From NCBI GenBank assembly GCA_965242735.1, contig OZ251497.1, positions 1,364,001 through 1,428,000 on the forward strand: 64,000 nt of DNA. Reading direction: 5' to 3'. This document shows positions 17,391-26,262 of this stretch, in pieces (the stretch's first letter is position 1; each line of letters opens with the position of its first letter). This stretch comes from G958295645 sp965242735 (GTDB lineage Bacteria; Gemmatimonadota; Gemmatimonadetes; Longimicrobiales; Gaopeijiaceae). A model generated the notes under the pieces. It did no database searches, had not been told where the DNA came from, and saw only the letters and a list, made by a program, of their open reading frames with translations. The translations under genes were made by a program, and so were the position numbers.

Positions 17391-19010
17391 TCATTCCGCG
17401 GTGAAGAGGCCCAACCCAAAGTGGCTGCCGTAGCCAAGGGCCAGCGGGCCCTCGTAGGCCGTAGGGAAGCAAATGCCCAGCAACGCGCCTGCGGCGTCGG
17501 GTTGCACCTCCCGGCTACGGGAACGAAAGCGGTGGAAGTGGATTGCCCGCCGCTTGGTTCCACCAACTTCAATCTCTTTCATGCACGTGACTTCGACGCC
17601 GTCCGAATCGTATCCGCGTCGCGCCAAAAGTCGTCTTACCTCGCCGCCGTATCTTGCTGCTTTCAGATAACCGCTGGCCAAGAAGGGCGTGGCGCTCTTC
17701 CACCGGCGGGACTTGCCAAAGATGCGCGCGCTGCTCGCGAAGTCGCCTGGGCAGCCGAAGCCTTCAAGTGCCAGCCGCCATTCCTTGCGCGCTTGCGGGT
17801 CAGCCTCGGTGCCTTCCGCTTGCGAGGCCAGCCACAGCCGCGTGATGCGATCGAGCTTCGCACGAACGGAGTCGGCGATCCCGCTGGCGACAAACACCGA
17901 CACGTGATCAATCCAACCGTCTCCATCGGCATCCTCCGGCAACCAGAACGCGTGTGAGTGCGACGGGTCCTTGAGAGGCTTCCCGTCGGCGTCACGGCCG
18001 GATATCTCCGGGGGTGCCTCGTCTGTCTCCCAGCCGAACTGGCAAAGTGCCGCACGGCGCATCAGCTCGCCGATCGTCACGGCGTCCTCGATGCGTGGGA
18101 GCGGTCGTCCTGCCAGCAGAAAGCGGGCGACGGTGGGCAGCATCCGAGCCCCCTGCGACCGTTGGCGCTTGGCGACTCGGCGAGGCACCACGCCCGGAGC
18201 GGCCTCCGGTGCGCGAGCATAAATGACTTCCTGGGCTGCCGGGGGCCGACTCCAGCCACGGTCTTGGTAGTCGGCGGTGTCCAGCGTGAGCGCATCGACG
18301 AGACGCTCGGGCAGGGTATGCGCCTTGCGACCCTTGCTGGTCAGCTCCTTCGTCACCTTCGCATTGGTCTGCCGGTGCGTGAGCGGACGCTTGGCCGTCG
18401 TCTGAACTTGCCGTGTCACCTCGTCTACGAGCCTTTGGCGCTCTGCCGAATATGCGTCCGGGCTGAGTGGAGCGATCATTCGCACGGGGTCGCCGTCGAA
18501 GTCCGTGCCCGCCGGGCGGCAGTTCGGCTTGCCGTCCCACTCCGCGAGCGCCTCGCACTCCGTCCAGCTCTCTGCTCGGCCGAGGTAGCCGATGGCTCGG
18601 GCAAGATCCTCGGCGAGCGCGAATGAGTTGGCGTCCAGCGTCACGTTCGACCAGCACGCCACCATCGTCGCGTCGTCAGGCAGCCGCAGGAAAGCGTCGA
18701 AGACCAATGTCGTCTTCAGCCGACCGTCTTTCGCGAGCCCGGCGATCGGCATGTAGTGGCGCGTATGGGCGTGGATCGCACCCTCGGGCAAGCTGAAATC
18801 CGGCAACGACTCCGCCAGGGCGTCGATCAAGCCTGCGAGATCGTCTTCAGCCCAGCGCGTGTGGTCGCCTTTGCGCCAGTAGGTTGCGATGAGAGCGCGT
18901 AGCAGTCGCCAGGGTTCCGGTGGCCACGCTACGTCCGCTTCATTGACGTTGCGCCCCCACGGCGTCGCGTGGTAACGGCCCGCAGGAAAGCGAAAGGAAA
19001 GAGCGAACAC
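17391..19010 (-). CDS. csb2: Csb2 (Cas5-Cas6 fusion) of the second I-G module
   Basis: 539 residues. It starts MFALSFRFPAGRYHATPWGR and continues VAWPPEPWRLLRALIATYWR, the usual Csb2 N-terminus. The C-terminal HFHRFRSRS and GPLALGYGSHFGLGLF correspond to the RAMP Gly-rich loop, and a nearby His could serve crRNA cleavage. It diverges strongly from the first csb2 outside these motifs. It starts 4 bases after the csb1 stop and ends this effector set; the next 73 bases separate the two modules. Confidence 0.88.
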   Translation of the reverse strand: MFALSFRFPAGRYHATPWGRNVNEADVAWPPEPWRLLRALIATYWRKGDHTRWAEDDLAGLIDALAESLPDFSLPEGAIHAHTRHYMPIAGLAKDGRLKTTLVFDAFLRLPDDATMVACWSNVTLDANSFALAEDLARAIGYLGRAESWTECEALAEWDGKPNCRPAGTDFDGDPVRMIAPLSPDAYSAERQRLVDEVTRQVQTTAKRPLTHRQTNAKVTKELTSKGRKAHTLPERLVDALTLDTADYQDRGWSRPPAAQEVIYARAPEAAPGVVPRRVAKRQRSQGARMLPTVARFLLAGRPLPRIEDAVTIGELMRRAALCQFGWETDEAPPEISGRDADGKPLKDPSHSHAFWLPEDADGDGWIDHVSVFVASGIADSVRAKLDRITRLWLASQAEGTEADPQARKEWRLALEGFGCPGDFASSARIFGKSRRWKSATPFLASGYLKAARYGGEVRRLLARRGYDSDGVEVTCMKEIEVGGTKRRAIHFHRFRSRSREVQPDAAGALLGICFPTAYEGPLALGYGSHFGLGLFTAE

Positions 19011-19014
19011 GTGC

Positions 19015-19980
19015 TCACTTCTCGTACTTGACGGTGAGCACGCGCTGTTCGCCGAAGAAGCCCTTGGACCCGACCGACTCGATCAGCTCCGGGAGCTCGG
19101 ACTCGATGGCGTCGAGGTCCGGCAGGTCGAAACCGTCAGGGCGTGTAACCTTGAGATCGATGGCGTCAAGATCGCACGCTGTCCGGAACCGCAGGCCCTC
19201 CACGAGGAACTTCTGGATCTTGAAGAGCGCGAGGACAATCAGCAGTCGCTCGACCTCGTCTCCCAGGCCATACGCTCGAATCTGCCTAAGGTCCAAGTTG
19301 AAGAAGGCCGTGATCTTCTCGGCCACCCACTCGTCGCGGGGAAAGGGCACGTTGCCGAAGCCCTTGGCAATCTCACTAGGACTAGCTGAGGGTTTCACGC
19401 TGTCGTTCTTGACGCCCCCGCTCGCGGCTACCTTCGCGTTCTCGGCTTCGACAAAGGCCGAAAGCGAACGCGGCAGGCGGAGACGTCCACCTGCGAGTTC
19501 CTTCTTCGCGAGAAACACGCCGTGGAGAAGAGCGTTCGTGTCGAACTCCAGGAGGACTTCGGCCAGCTTGCGCAGGTCGACGCGTCCGACCTCCATGCTG
19601 GCGAGATGGTCCTTCAGGATCTCGAACACCGTCTTGTCCTTGCCCTCCAGGATGTATGGCGAATTGAGGCGGTGCGCTTCGATCAAGGAGTTGGTGAGCG
19701 TCGTGCCGTCCTTGTTCTCGACCTTCACGACCGGCAGGTCCCGAAGAGGTTTGACCCAGTCGTCGGACCCGATGTCCCAGCAAACCGTCTCCATGCGGTT
19801 GGCCATCGATTGCGCACTCTCGACGAGCACGGTCCGTCCGCGTCCGTCCGGCGAGTCGTATACAGCGTGGCCGAGGTTGGGAAACCCGGTCGGCTGGAAG
19901 CGGGTACCCTGCACTGGCTCCAACGTGGCCTCTAGCAGCAGACGCGGCGCGGTGGCGAGGGTGGTGAGATCAATGGACAT
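19015..19980 (-). CDS. csb1: Csb1 (Cas7 backbone) of the second I-G module
   Basis: 321 residues from ATG 19980, preceded by GGAGGACCCTACCC; the frame is open to 20010 but that ATG has no ribosome site. Csb1 features: LLLEATLEPVQGTRFQPTGFP, TVLVESAQSMANRMETVCWD, ALLHGVFLAKKELAGGRLRLPRSL. It would form the Cas7 filament of the csx17-type complex. The start overlaps the csx17 stop by 11 bases. Confidence 0.88.
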   Translation of the reverse strand: MSIDLTTLATAPRLLLEATLEPVQGTRFQPTGFPNLGHAVYDSPDGRGRTVLVESAQSMANRMETVCWDIGSDDWVKPLRDLPVVKVENKDGTTLTNSLIEAHRLNSPYILEGKDKTVFEILKDHLASMEVGRVDLRKLAEVLLEFDTNALLHGVFLAKKELAGGRLRLPRSLSAFVEAENAKVAASGGVKNDSVKPSASPSEIAKGFGNVPFPRDEWVAEKITAFFNLDLRQIRAYGLGDEVERLLIVLALFKIQKFLVEGLRFRTACDLDAIDLKVTRPDGFDLPDLDAIESELPELIESVGSKGFFGEQRVLTVKYEK

Positions 19981-22372
19981 GGGTAGGGTCCTCCGTGGTT
20001 GGGTTGTCATCGTTGGGCTTCGGATAGGCCTGCCCGATCAGGCTGGCGAGTGCCCCGGTGTCAATGGGGATCAAGAGTGCGGCAGCGAGGCGATCGGCGG
20101 CAATCCCGGTACCGATAAGGGTGCCTTGGCGAGTTCCCCGGCCGGAGAACTGCACGAGGTCGAATGGTGACGGCAGGCCAGAAGCGCGAGCGCGGGCCAG
20201 GGCCATGCGCACAGCGGTATTGGTCGCACGGCCGTCGGAACTGCCTGCACCTGAGCGCAGACCCGCCACGATGCCGGGAGGCACGGGCATCCGCGTCTGT
20301 TCGGACCCGCGGTCGATCCGCGGACCGGCCCCGTCGCTGGGCAGGACGCCAGCTTCATGAAGAGTGTTGTTCGGCGTGAAGATCGGCTTCAGGGCGGCAT
20401 AGGCGAACGGGACCGCCTGGTGCCCATCGCCGCGCTGCGCCGCCCGCAACTGGTCCGGCTTTGCCCATACTAGACCGGCCAGCAACGCGGCGCACCTGGA
20501 GTCGTCAAAGTCGCCCAGAAGAAACGCCGCAACGTCACTAAGTTGAGCCCACATGGCGGCAGCCAACGGCTTGTCGGCTAGGCCGCGACTCGACGCCTCC
20601 ACCAGTCTGCGTTCCAGTACTGCGACAAGGTTCGACACTAGGCCGCCACCACCCCAAACCACTGTTGGCGGCGAATCATCGTCCGCCCAGGCGCGCCGCT
20701 GGCTAAGTCGCCCACGGTGGAAGAACCGCCTCTCGTCTATCGGCCCGAGATGGGCTGCCATCGGAGGTGCAATCTTGTCACCAGCCAACTCCACAGCAAG
20801 GGGACCAATGCTGGCGAGGGCAGTTGCGACCCAGAACTCAGGGCTACCGTCGTCGGCTTGCCGTATCCATTCTGACGAAAGCCGTGGTGGCGGAGCCGAA
20901 CTGGCCAGAGCTTCCCGGCTAGTCGTCAACCAGGCGACAAGTCCCCCCAAGGAAATCAACGCCTCTTGTGGTCCTCTGTAAGTCCTATTCGTGCTCGTGA
21001 TCCGAAAGAGTGCATCGTCTAGGCGACGGACCGCCTGCCGTGCGCGAGTTGGTGACTGTCGATTGCCAGCCAGCCGCCGAACCCGCTCCAGCCAGTCTCC
21101 GGCATCAAGGTCGGCAACGATGTCTCGGCATGGTCGAGCTGGCGTGCTGAATCGACCAAGCGGGGTTGCCTGGTGTGGCAGCTTTGCGTCTGGTTGCACA
21201 AGAGAGTATCGTTCGAATCCGCTGATTCCTCTCGACGTGCCAAGGAGTGCAACAGATCGAGCGGCGTCCAGCCCTGTTCGGGCTGTTCTGCTTCCCACAG
21301 TTAGTCGTCCTTCTGAGAAGATAGCGCGTACTTCGGCGAATGTAGCCGGCTTACGCCACAACGGTGTCCAGACTTCACCGCGAGGTTGATTGGGTTCCTC
21401 CGAGGCAAGTCCCCCAGCACCAGCATTGCTGGGCTCGAACGTAAACGGGAACGCAGCTCGGTTACCTCCCGTCACTCCCCAACGTCGGGTAAGGGCTCCT
21501 GCAAACGCCAGCGTACCTTCCATTGCCAAAACAACATCCCATGAGTTCAGAGGATTGGATCCCTCATACCCGGTCGTTGCATTCGGGCCACTGTGGCCGG
21601 GACTAAACTGACCCATCGATCCGTTCGCATCGGCGAGATAACCGGCGTTGAACACCGCGGAGCGAATCTCTATCGTGCCATGATCCGTCGCACTACCGTC
21701 GTCAAAGTCGAATAGCCTCTTCAGATGGTCGGCATAATTTACCCAGAAGTCGCGACTGCCGTCGACTCCACCCGAACCTAGTATGGGGGAGGTGATCTCG
21801 TCGGCCGCCAGAACGTAGCAAGCGTCGATGTAAGCGAGGTGACGTTCGTCAGACTCTGCTCTCAGGCTTGGCAGCAACAAGCTCTTCGTGGCTGCTGCCT
21901 TTCTCTTGAGGAGTGCTTTCTTCGCCTTGTCGTCTTTCTCTCCTTTTTCTTCGTCACGCTGGATGTTGTAAAGGCTAATGTATCTATTCTTCCGAATCAG
22001 ATCGATCACCCGTCGCATTGGCTCAAATCGTACACATCTGCTGTTCGCAATGCTTCTAACGAGTACGGCGCCAGTACGACTCGACGTTTCGGCTGAGGCA
22101 CCTTCAAGAAAACCTGCTCGTCCATTCCACGCCCCGATCAGCGGGCTCGGCGCGTAGTCGTGCAGGAAGAAGTGCAGGAGGGCGTCTCGGCTGAGGGTGG
22201 TTCGCAGGTGGAACCGCTCGTCCTGCCACCACCCTCGGGCGTGCGGGTCGGCCGCTTGCCCGGAGACGTGGTTGGCGGACGACGAGATCAAGCGCAGGAC
22301 AGCGAGCGCCTTCAGGTAGGACGCAAGAGGGGCTGGGGCGCATCCGTCTAGGATCAGCTGCTCACCGCGCAT
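19970..22372 (-). CDS. csx17: Csx17 (Cas8u1) large subunit
   Basis: 800 residues. The N-terminus MRGEQLILDGCAPAPLASYLKAL is the standard Csx17 opening. Further family-like blocks are SPILGSGGVDGSRDFWVNYADHL, the NSWDVVLAMEGTLAFAGAL strand-helix, and a C-terminal Gly-rich VQFSGRGTRQGTLIGTG. Csx17 acts as the large subunit of type I-G Cascade and is presumed to read the PAM. It lies between cas3 and csb1 in the canonical order, overlapping cas3 by 11 bases. Confidence 0.92.
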   Translation of the reverse strand: MRGEQLILDGCAPAPLASYLKALAVLRLISSSANHVSGQAADPHARGWWQDERFHLRTTLSRDALLHFFLHDYAPSPLIGAWNGRAGFLEGASAETSSRTGAVLVRSIANSRCVRFEPMRRVIDLIRKNRYISLYNIQRDEEKGEKDDKAKKALLKRKAAATKSLLLPSLRAESDERHLAYIDACYVLAADEITSPILGSGGVDGSRDFWVNYADHLKRLFDFDDGSATDHGTIEIRSAVFNAGYLADANGSMGQFSPGHSGPNATTGYEGSNPLNSWDVVLAMEGTLAFAGALTRRWGVTGGNRAAFPFTFEPSNAGAGGLASEEPNQPRGEVWTPLWRKPATFAEVRAIFSEGRLTVGSRTARTGLDAARSVALLGTSRGISGFERYSLVQPDAKLPHQATPLGRFSTPARPCRDIVADLDAGDWLERVRRLAGNRQSPTRARQAVRRLDDALFRITSTNRTYRGPQEALISLGGLVAWLTTSREALASSAPPPRLSSEWIRQADDGSPEFWVATALASIGPLAVELAGDKIAPPMAAHLGPIDERRFFHRGRLSQRRAWADDDSPPTVVWGGGGLVSNLVAVLERRLVEASSRGLADKPLAAAMWAQLSDVAAFLLGDFDDSRCAALLAGLVWAKPDQLRAAQRGDGHQAVPFAYAALKPIFTPNNTLHEAGVLPSDGAGPRIDRGSEQTRMPVPPGIVAGLRSGAGSSDGRATNTAVRMALARARASGLPSPFDLVQFSGRGTRQGTLIGTGIAADRLAAALLIPIDTGALASLIGQAYPKPNDDNPTTEDPTHVH

Positions 22373-24914
22373 CGTAGCTCCCTTCTCGCTCCTTCCCGGA
22401 TGCGCGCCAGTCCGCGATCCGCAGGAGGGTTTCCATCCAAGCTAGGCGGAAGGGACCGATTCGGGCCAGCAGTTCGCGGGTACGCTCGGTCCAGCTCTCG
22501 TGCGTGGCTTCGTCCCAGCCTAGCTCCATGATCGACAGGTGCAGGCGACCTCCCGGCCAGTGATCTCCACCTTCCAAGTCGAACTGGGGAAGTTCGTCGC
22601 CCGACCATATGCCGCGGGCGAAGGGGGACCCAGCACGCTCGCCGTCCGGCGCGCGTTCGCGGGGCAGGGCCCGAAGGTTCATTCGGACCTTGCCGTGGTG
22701 GGCCGCGATCAGGTACGCGATTAGATCGGCGTCCCTGGACCATCCCTCGTGGGCGAGGAACGCCAGCGCGGAAGCGAGTTCGTGGCGGAAGTACGGACGG
22801 GAGTGGCGGACGCGGCCGACGGTCTTGGCAAGCGGTGCACTAGGTACGTCACGGTCGTCGAGTCCGCGTCGCATGGTCTCCTGAAAGACCTCGTGGGCTT
22901 TGCCAAGGTCGTGCCAGCGGGCGGCGCGGGTGACCAACGCGCCCAACTCCCCGTCGATGTCGAGCGCAGCACAGAGCCCGTCCGCTTCTGCTTCCACGTG
23001 TCGGAGATGATCGGCGAGCGAGACTACCGCGTCGATCTGACTCAGTTGGTCCTCGTCATGGCCTTCCGTCTCGATAGGAACGGGCGGGCCGTCTACACCG
23101 TCTTGCGGGCCAGTCGGGCTGTCCGGGCCAGCGACAGGATTCGGCACATGCTTCGGATCGCCCGTGAAGCCGGTGCTCTCCGAGTAGCCGCCGGCGCTTC
23201 GATCTGCTAGCAGCATCAATCCCGGCCACGGTTGGTCGCGGAACGCCATCCATCCCGGTGGTGTGGCTTCCGATCTGCCGTCCTTGCGTCGCCACTGCGG
23301 GTCTCGTTGGTAGATCTGGACGTTGGCACGCTTGCGTACCTGCCGGAGCCATTCCCTGGCGGAGCCGATCGGCACCGCGCATATCTCCTCCCTAGCTGGG
23401 GGCGGCGTCTCGTCTCCTACGTCGGAGAGGTCGCGCCAGAAGACGCGGATGTCAGTGTCGTCCGTGTCGCGTACGTAGGGCGAGATGTCGACAACGAAGC
23501 CGGTCAGGTCCGGATCGGTGTCGAAGAGATCGTCGAGGTCTTTGCGTCGAATTACCCGGCATGGTGGCTCCGGGAGGTCCGGCGCAGGGAGGCGCACGGA
23601 AGCCACGTCTGTCAACTTGGCAAGGTGTTCGCGTCCAGAGCGAAGCTCCTCGGCAGTGTAGGGTAGCGCCAGCTTCTCGGCGTCCTTGTCCGACGCGGCA
23701 TAGAGCAGGTCGATCCAGTGGACGTCCGCTCCATCGGCCACCTCCGCATACCGGTTGGCGCGACCAAAGCGCTGGATCATCGAAGACCACGGCGCAATCT
23801 CGGTGAACATCACCGCGGCAGAGATATCGACGCCGGCTTCAATGGCCTGTGTGGCGACGACGATCTGCCCGGCGCTGTTCGTGTCCGCGGTGACCTTCTC
23901 CATCTCGCGCTGGCGATCCGCCGGGCGGAACCTCGAATGAACCAGCGCCAAGGTCGGTGCTGACTGTCCCGGCTTCGCGATCTGCTTCTTGATCGCTTCA
24001 TGGAGGGCCTGTGCCCGATCCACTCGGTTGACGATGGCTATCGTTCTCTTCCCAGCGCGGTGCTTTTCGAGGACTTCATCCGCGAGCTCACGGACGTACG
24101 TGTTGAGATTGGTCTTCGTCGGCGACGCAGGCGCAGCGTGACAGCGATGCAGCTTCTTGGTGGCACTGGCCAATTCCGCGAGCCTGCTGTCCCGCGTAGC
24201 CCCGGGATCGGTTGGATCGATGGTGACCACTGACGTTGGTGGCGGATGGTCGACCGTAGTCAGCCAGCTGGGATCAAGCGTCGCAGAAAGCCAGAGGCTG
24301 CGGGCTGGACGCCCGTGATCGACACCAGCCTCTGCCGCCCGAGCCGCCTCGTCTCGACGGAACGCCTCGAGCTGAGCGGAAGTCGCACGGCCCGCGCCCA
24401 TCAGCTGCACTTCGTCAAACACCCACTGCGCATCCTCGTGGAGCAGGGCAAACTCCATCGGCCAGATGGCCCGTGACGATGCGTAGCCGCGCATCAGCGC
24501 ACGGCTCAACAACATGTCTTGGGTGCCTACCACCACGGCTGGCCGTTCCGGTGCCAGCAGCCATTCGGTCGACGTCGTACCGCCCATGAGCACATGAACG
24601 TCCTCGGGCGTCGGCAGCCGTTTTGAGTCGTCTATCGCGGCCAGCTTACCGAACCACTCCTTGGCCTTCTCTGCGGTCTGTTCGACCAGAGTTCGCATCG
24701 GAAGGCACCAGACGAGCCGTCGTGGTGTCCCAGTGGGCCGAGTCAATCGGTGCACGGCCCAGCCGAGCGTCACGGCGGCGGTCTTGCCCGATCCGGTCGG
24801 GGCGACCAGGACCCGCGGCCATTCGTTGTTCGCGAACTCGACCTGCCACGCATACGCAGGACGATCGCAGCCGAGCGCGCGTCGGTATATCTGAGACAAA
24901 TCCATGCGGTTCAT
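22362..24914 (-). CDS. cas3: Cas3 helicase-nuclease of the second I-G module, C-terminal HD domain
   Basis: 850 residues. Helicase: Walker A in LVAPTGSGKTAAV (about residue 38), DEVQ box in QWVFDEVQLMG, LSATLDPSW, and VVATQAIEAGVDISAA. HD domain near residues 690-780: ARWHDLGKAHEVFQ and LIAAHHGKVRMN. It has the same helicase-HD order as the other Cas3 but is only distantly similar, so the two modules are not a recent duplication. First gene of the 16-kb leftward cas cluster; the promoter presumably lies in 24915-25050. ATG 24914 and 24905 are both possible. Confidence 0.92.
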   Translation of the reverse strand: MNRMDLSQIYRRALGCDRPAYAWQVEFANNEWPRVLVAPTGSGKTAAVTLGWAVHRLTRPTGTPRRLVWCLPMRTLVEQTAEKAKEWFGKLAAIDDSKRLPTPEDVHVLMGGTTSTEWLLAPERPAVVVGTQDMLLSRALMRGYASSRAIWPMEFALLHEDAQWVFDEVQLMGAGRATSAQLEAFRRDEAARAAEAGVDHGRPARSLWLSATLDPSWLTTVDHPPPTSVVTIDPTDPGATRDSRLAELASATKKLHRCHAAPASPTKTNLNTYVRELADEVLEKHRAGKRTIAIVNRVDRAQALHEAIKKQIAKPGQSAPTLALVHSRFRPADRQREMEKVTADTNSAGQIVVATQAIEAGVDISAAVMFTEIAPWSSMIQRFGRANRYAEVADGADVHWIDLLYAASDKDAEKLALPYTAEELRSGREHLAKLTDVASVRLPAPDLPEPPCRVIRRKDLDDLFDTDPDLTGFVVDISPYVRDTDDTDIRVFWRDLSDVGDETPPPAREEICAVPIGSAREWLRQVRKRANVQIYQRDPQWRRKDGRSEATPPGWMAFRDQPWPGLMLLADRSAGGYSESTGFTGDPKHVPNPVAGPDSPTGPQDGVDGPPVPIETEGHDEDQLSQIDAVVSLADHLRHVEAEADGLCAALDIDGELGALVTRAARWHDLGKAHEVFQETMRRGLDDRDVPSAPLAKTVGRVRHSRPYFRHELASALAFLAHEGWSRDADLIAYLIAAHHGKVRMNLRALPRERAPDGERAGSPFARGIWSGDELPQFDLEGGDHWPGGRLHLSIMELGWDEATHESWTERTRELLARIGPFRLAWMETLLRIADWRASGKEREGSYDAR

Positions 24915-25253
24915 CCCCGGATGGCTGGCGGCCAGCGCAATGGGTAGGATTTTCAGCCACGGGAGAATCTAGCGGCTCCAGTGACAGGCCGCACGAGCGG
25001 AGCCGGGGCAGCCCGGCGCACGGCCGCGGTGCTTGGGGGCTGGCTCAGCCGGATCCATCAAAGCGCTACTGGAGATCCGGGACGACTCGCGCGAGCAATG
25101 GGGACGAGCCGCGCCGGCGAGCCGGGAGCCCGAGGGCCAAGACGGGCACTCGTGCGTCCAAGATCGTTGCCGCCCATTGATCTCCAATCGCAAAATTCCG
25201 TACCTTTAAGATGTCCATTTTCTGCCCCCCGCGAACGCGAGGCCAGCCCCAAG
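24915..25253. other. Intergenic gap upstream of the cas cluster
   Basis: 339 bases between the divergent cas3 and antitoxin genes. I see no supported gene. It should hold the cas promoter (leftward) and the toxin-antitoxin promoter (rightward). The only AT-rich part is about 25180-25225 (caaaattccgtacctttaag), just upstream of the antitoxin. Confidence 0.4.
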
Positions 25254-25496
25254 ATGAGCAAGACCATCGGAGCCGCGGTATTCAAGGCGACCTGCCTTCG
25301 GGTCATCAAGCAGATCAACCGGGACGGGGAGTCGGTCGTCGTCACGAGGCACGGACGGCCCGTCGCCGTCGTGTCGCCGGCGCCGGCCGAGGCCGAGAGT
25401 CGGCCCTTGGTCGGAGCCATGCGGGGATCGGTGCTCCGCTACGACGGCCCGTTCGAGCCCGCCGCCGACCCGGCCGACTGGACCGTGCTTCGTTGA
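25254..25496 (+). CDS. Phd/YefM-type antitoxin
   Basis: 80 residues. The first ~55 form a Phd/YefM DNA-binding fold: MSKTIGAAVFKATCLRVIKQ then GESVVVTRHGRPVAVVSP. The tail (LVGAMRGSVLRYDGPFEP) is the expected toxin-binding segment. It should neutralise the PIN toxin encoded next and repress the shared promoter. The stop TGA overlaps the toxin start as TTGA. Confidence 0.85.
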   Translation: MSKTIGAAVFKATCLRVIKQINRDGESVVVTRHGRPVAVVSPAPAEAESRPLVGAMRGSVLRYDGPFEPAADPADWTVLR

Positions 25497-25906
25497 TCGT
25501 TCTCGACACCCATGTGCTCGTGTGGGTCATGGACGGCAGCGGCCGACTGGGAGCAACAGCACGCGATCAGGTCAACGAAGCCGCACGCGCCGGAGGCGTT
25601 GGTCTCTCGGCGATCACGCTGTGGGAAGTCGCCCTGTTGGCGGAGAAGGGCCGCCTCCGGCTCGGGCGCGACGTCGCCGCTTGGCTCGACGAAGCTCTCG
25701 GTCAGCCCGGATTGCGCTTGATTCCCATCGATCCCTCCATCGCCGTGGCCAGCGTGGGCCTGCCGGGAGAGCTTGGCTCCGATCCCGCCGACCGCCTCAT
25801 CGTCGCGACGGCGCGACACCTCGGCGTGCCGCTCGTGACGGCCGACCGGGCCATCCTCGCCTACGGCCGTCAAGGCCACGTCCGGGTCCTGGACGCCAGC
25901 CGCTAG
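25493..25906 (+). CDS. PIN-domain toxin (VapC-like ribonuclease)
   Basis: 137 residues from TTG 25493, overlapping the antitoxin stop. PIN acidic residues are visible in LIVLDTHVLVWVMDG, SAITLWEVALLAEKG, DPADRLIVATA and LVTADRAI. VapC-type toxins cleave RNA with bound Mg. TTG is the first start after the antitoxin frame and places the conserved Asp at residue 5, as usual. Confidence 0.87.
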   Translation: MIVLDTHVLVWVMDGSGRLGATARDQVNEAARAGGVGLSAITLWEVALLAEKGRLRLGRDVAAWLDEALGQPGLRLIPIDPSIAVASVGLPGELGSDPADRLIVATARHLGVPLVTADRAILAYGRQGHVRVLDASR

Positions 25907-26009
25907 TCGCCATACGTCCCTCAAGCGCGACCGTCAGGGCCGTCCAGCGCGGACGCTACCGCGCGTGCAGGACCTCGCATCCCTCGGACGACGCGCTGCG
26001 GCCAGCGGT

Positions 26010-26218
26010 CTACCATGAATCATGCGGCCTGCCATGAACTGAGTTTTCTACCATGAAGCACGTTTTCTACCATAAACTGCGATTCCTACCATGAATCGCG
26101 ATCCCTACCATGAACTGCGATTCCTACCATAAACCGCGCGACCTACCATAAACCGAATCATCTACCATAAACCGCCCCTTCTACCATAAGCCGCGCCCCC
26201 TGCCACAACCCGCGTTCG
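26010..26218. repeat. Eleven 19-bp direct repeats, core CTACCATRAA
   Basis: The core CTACCAT (two or three copies read CTGCCAT/CTGCCAC) starts at 26010, 26029, 26048, 26067, 26086, 26105, 26124, 26143, 26162, 26181 and 26200: eleven copies in exact 19-base phase. The core extends to CTACCATRAAYYGCG in most copies, and the remaining bases vary. On the minus strand it reads TTYATGGTAG. The array lies between the convergent 3' ends of the toxin and methyltransferase genes and is AT-richer than its surroundings. It looks like a multi-site protein-binding array or iterons; it is not CRISPR (unit too short). Confidence 0.9.
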
Positions 26219-26262
26219 CCGTCCATCCCCGGCGGCCTTCCGCTCGTCCCGACGGCGTGCGC

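Noticed and set aside
24981..25253. An open frame extending the antitoxin upstream by 91 codons
   Set aside because: The antitoxin fold begins at ATG 25254; the upstream part has no coding signature.
26010..26218. 19-bp repeats as a CRISPR array
   Set aside because: Unit length is 19 bases with only a 7-10 base core conserved; there are no spacer-sized intervals.
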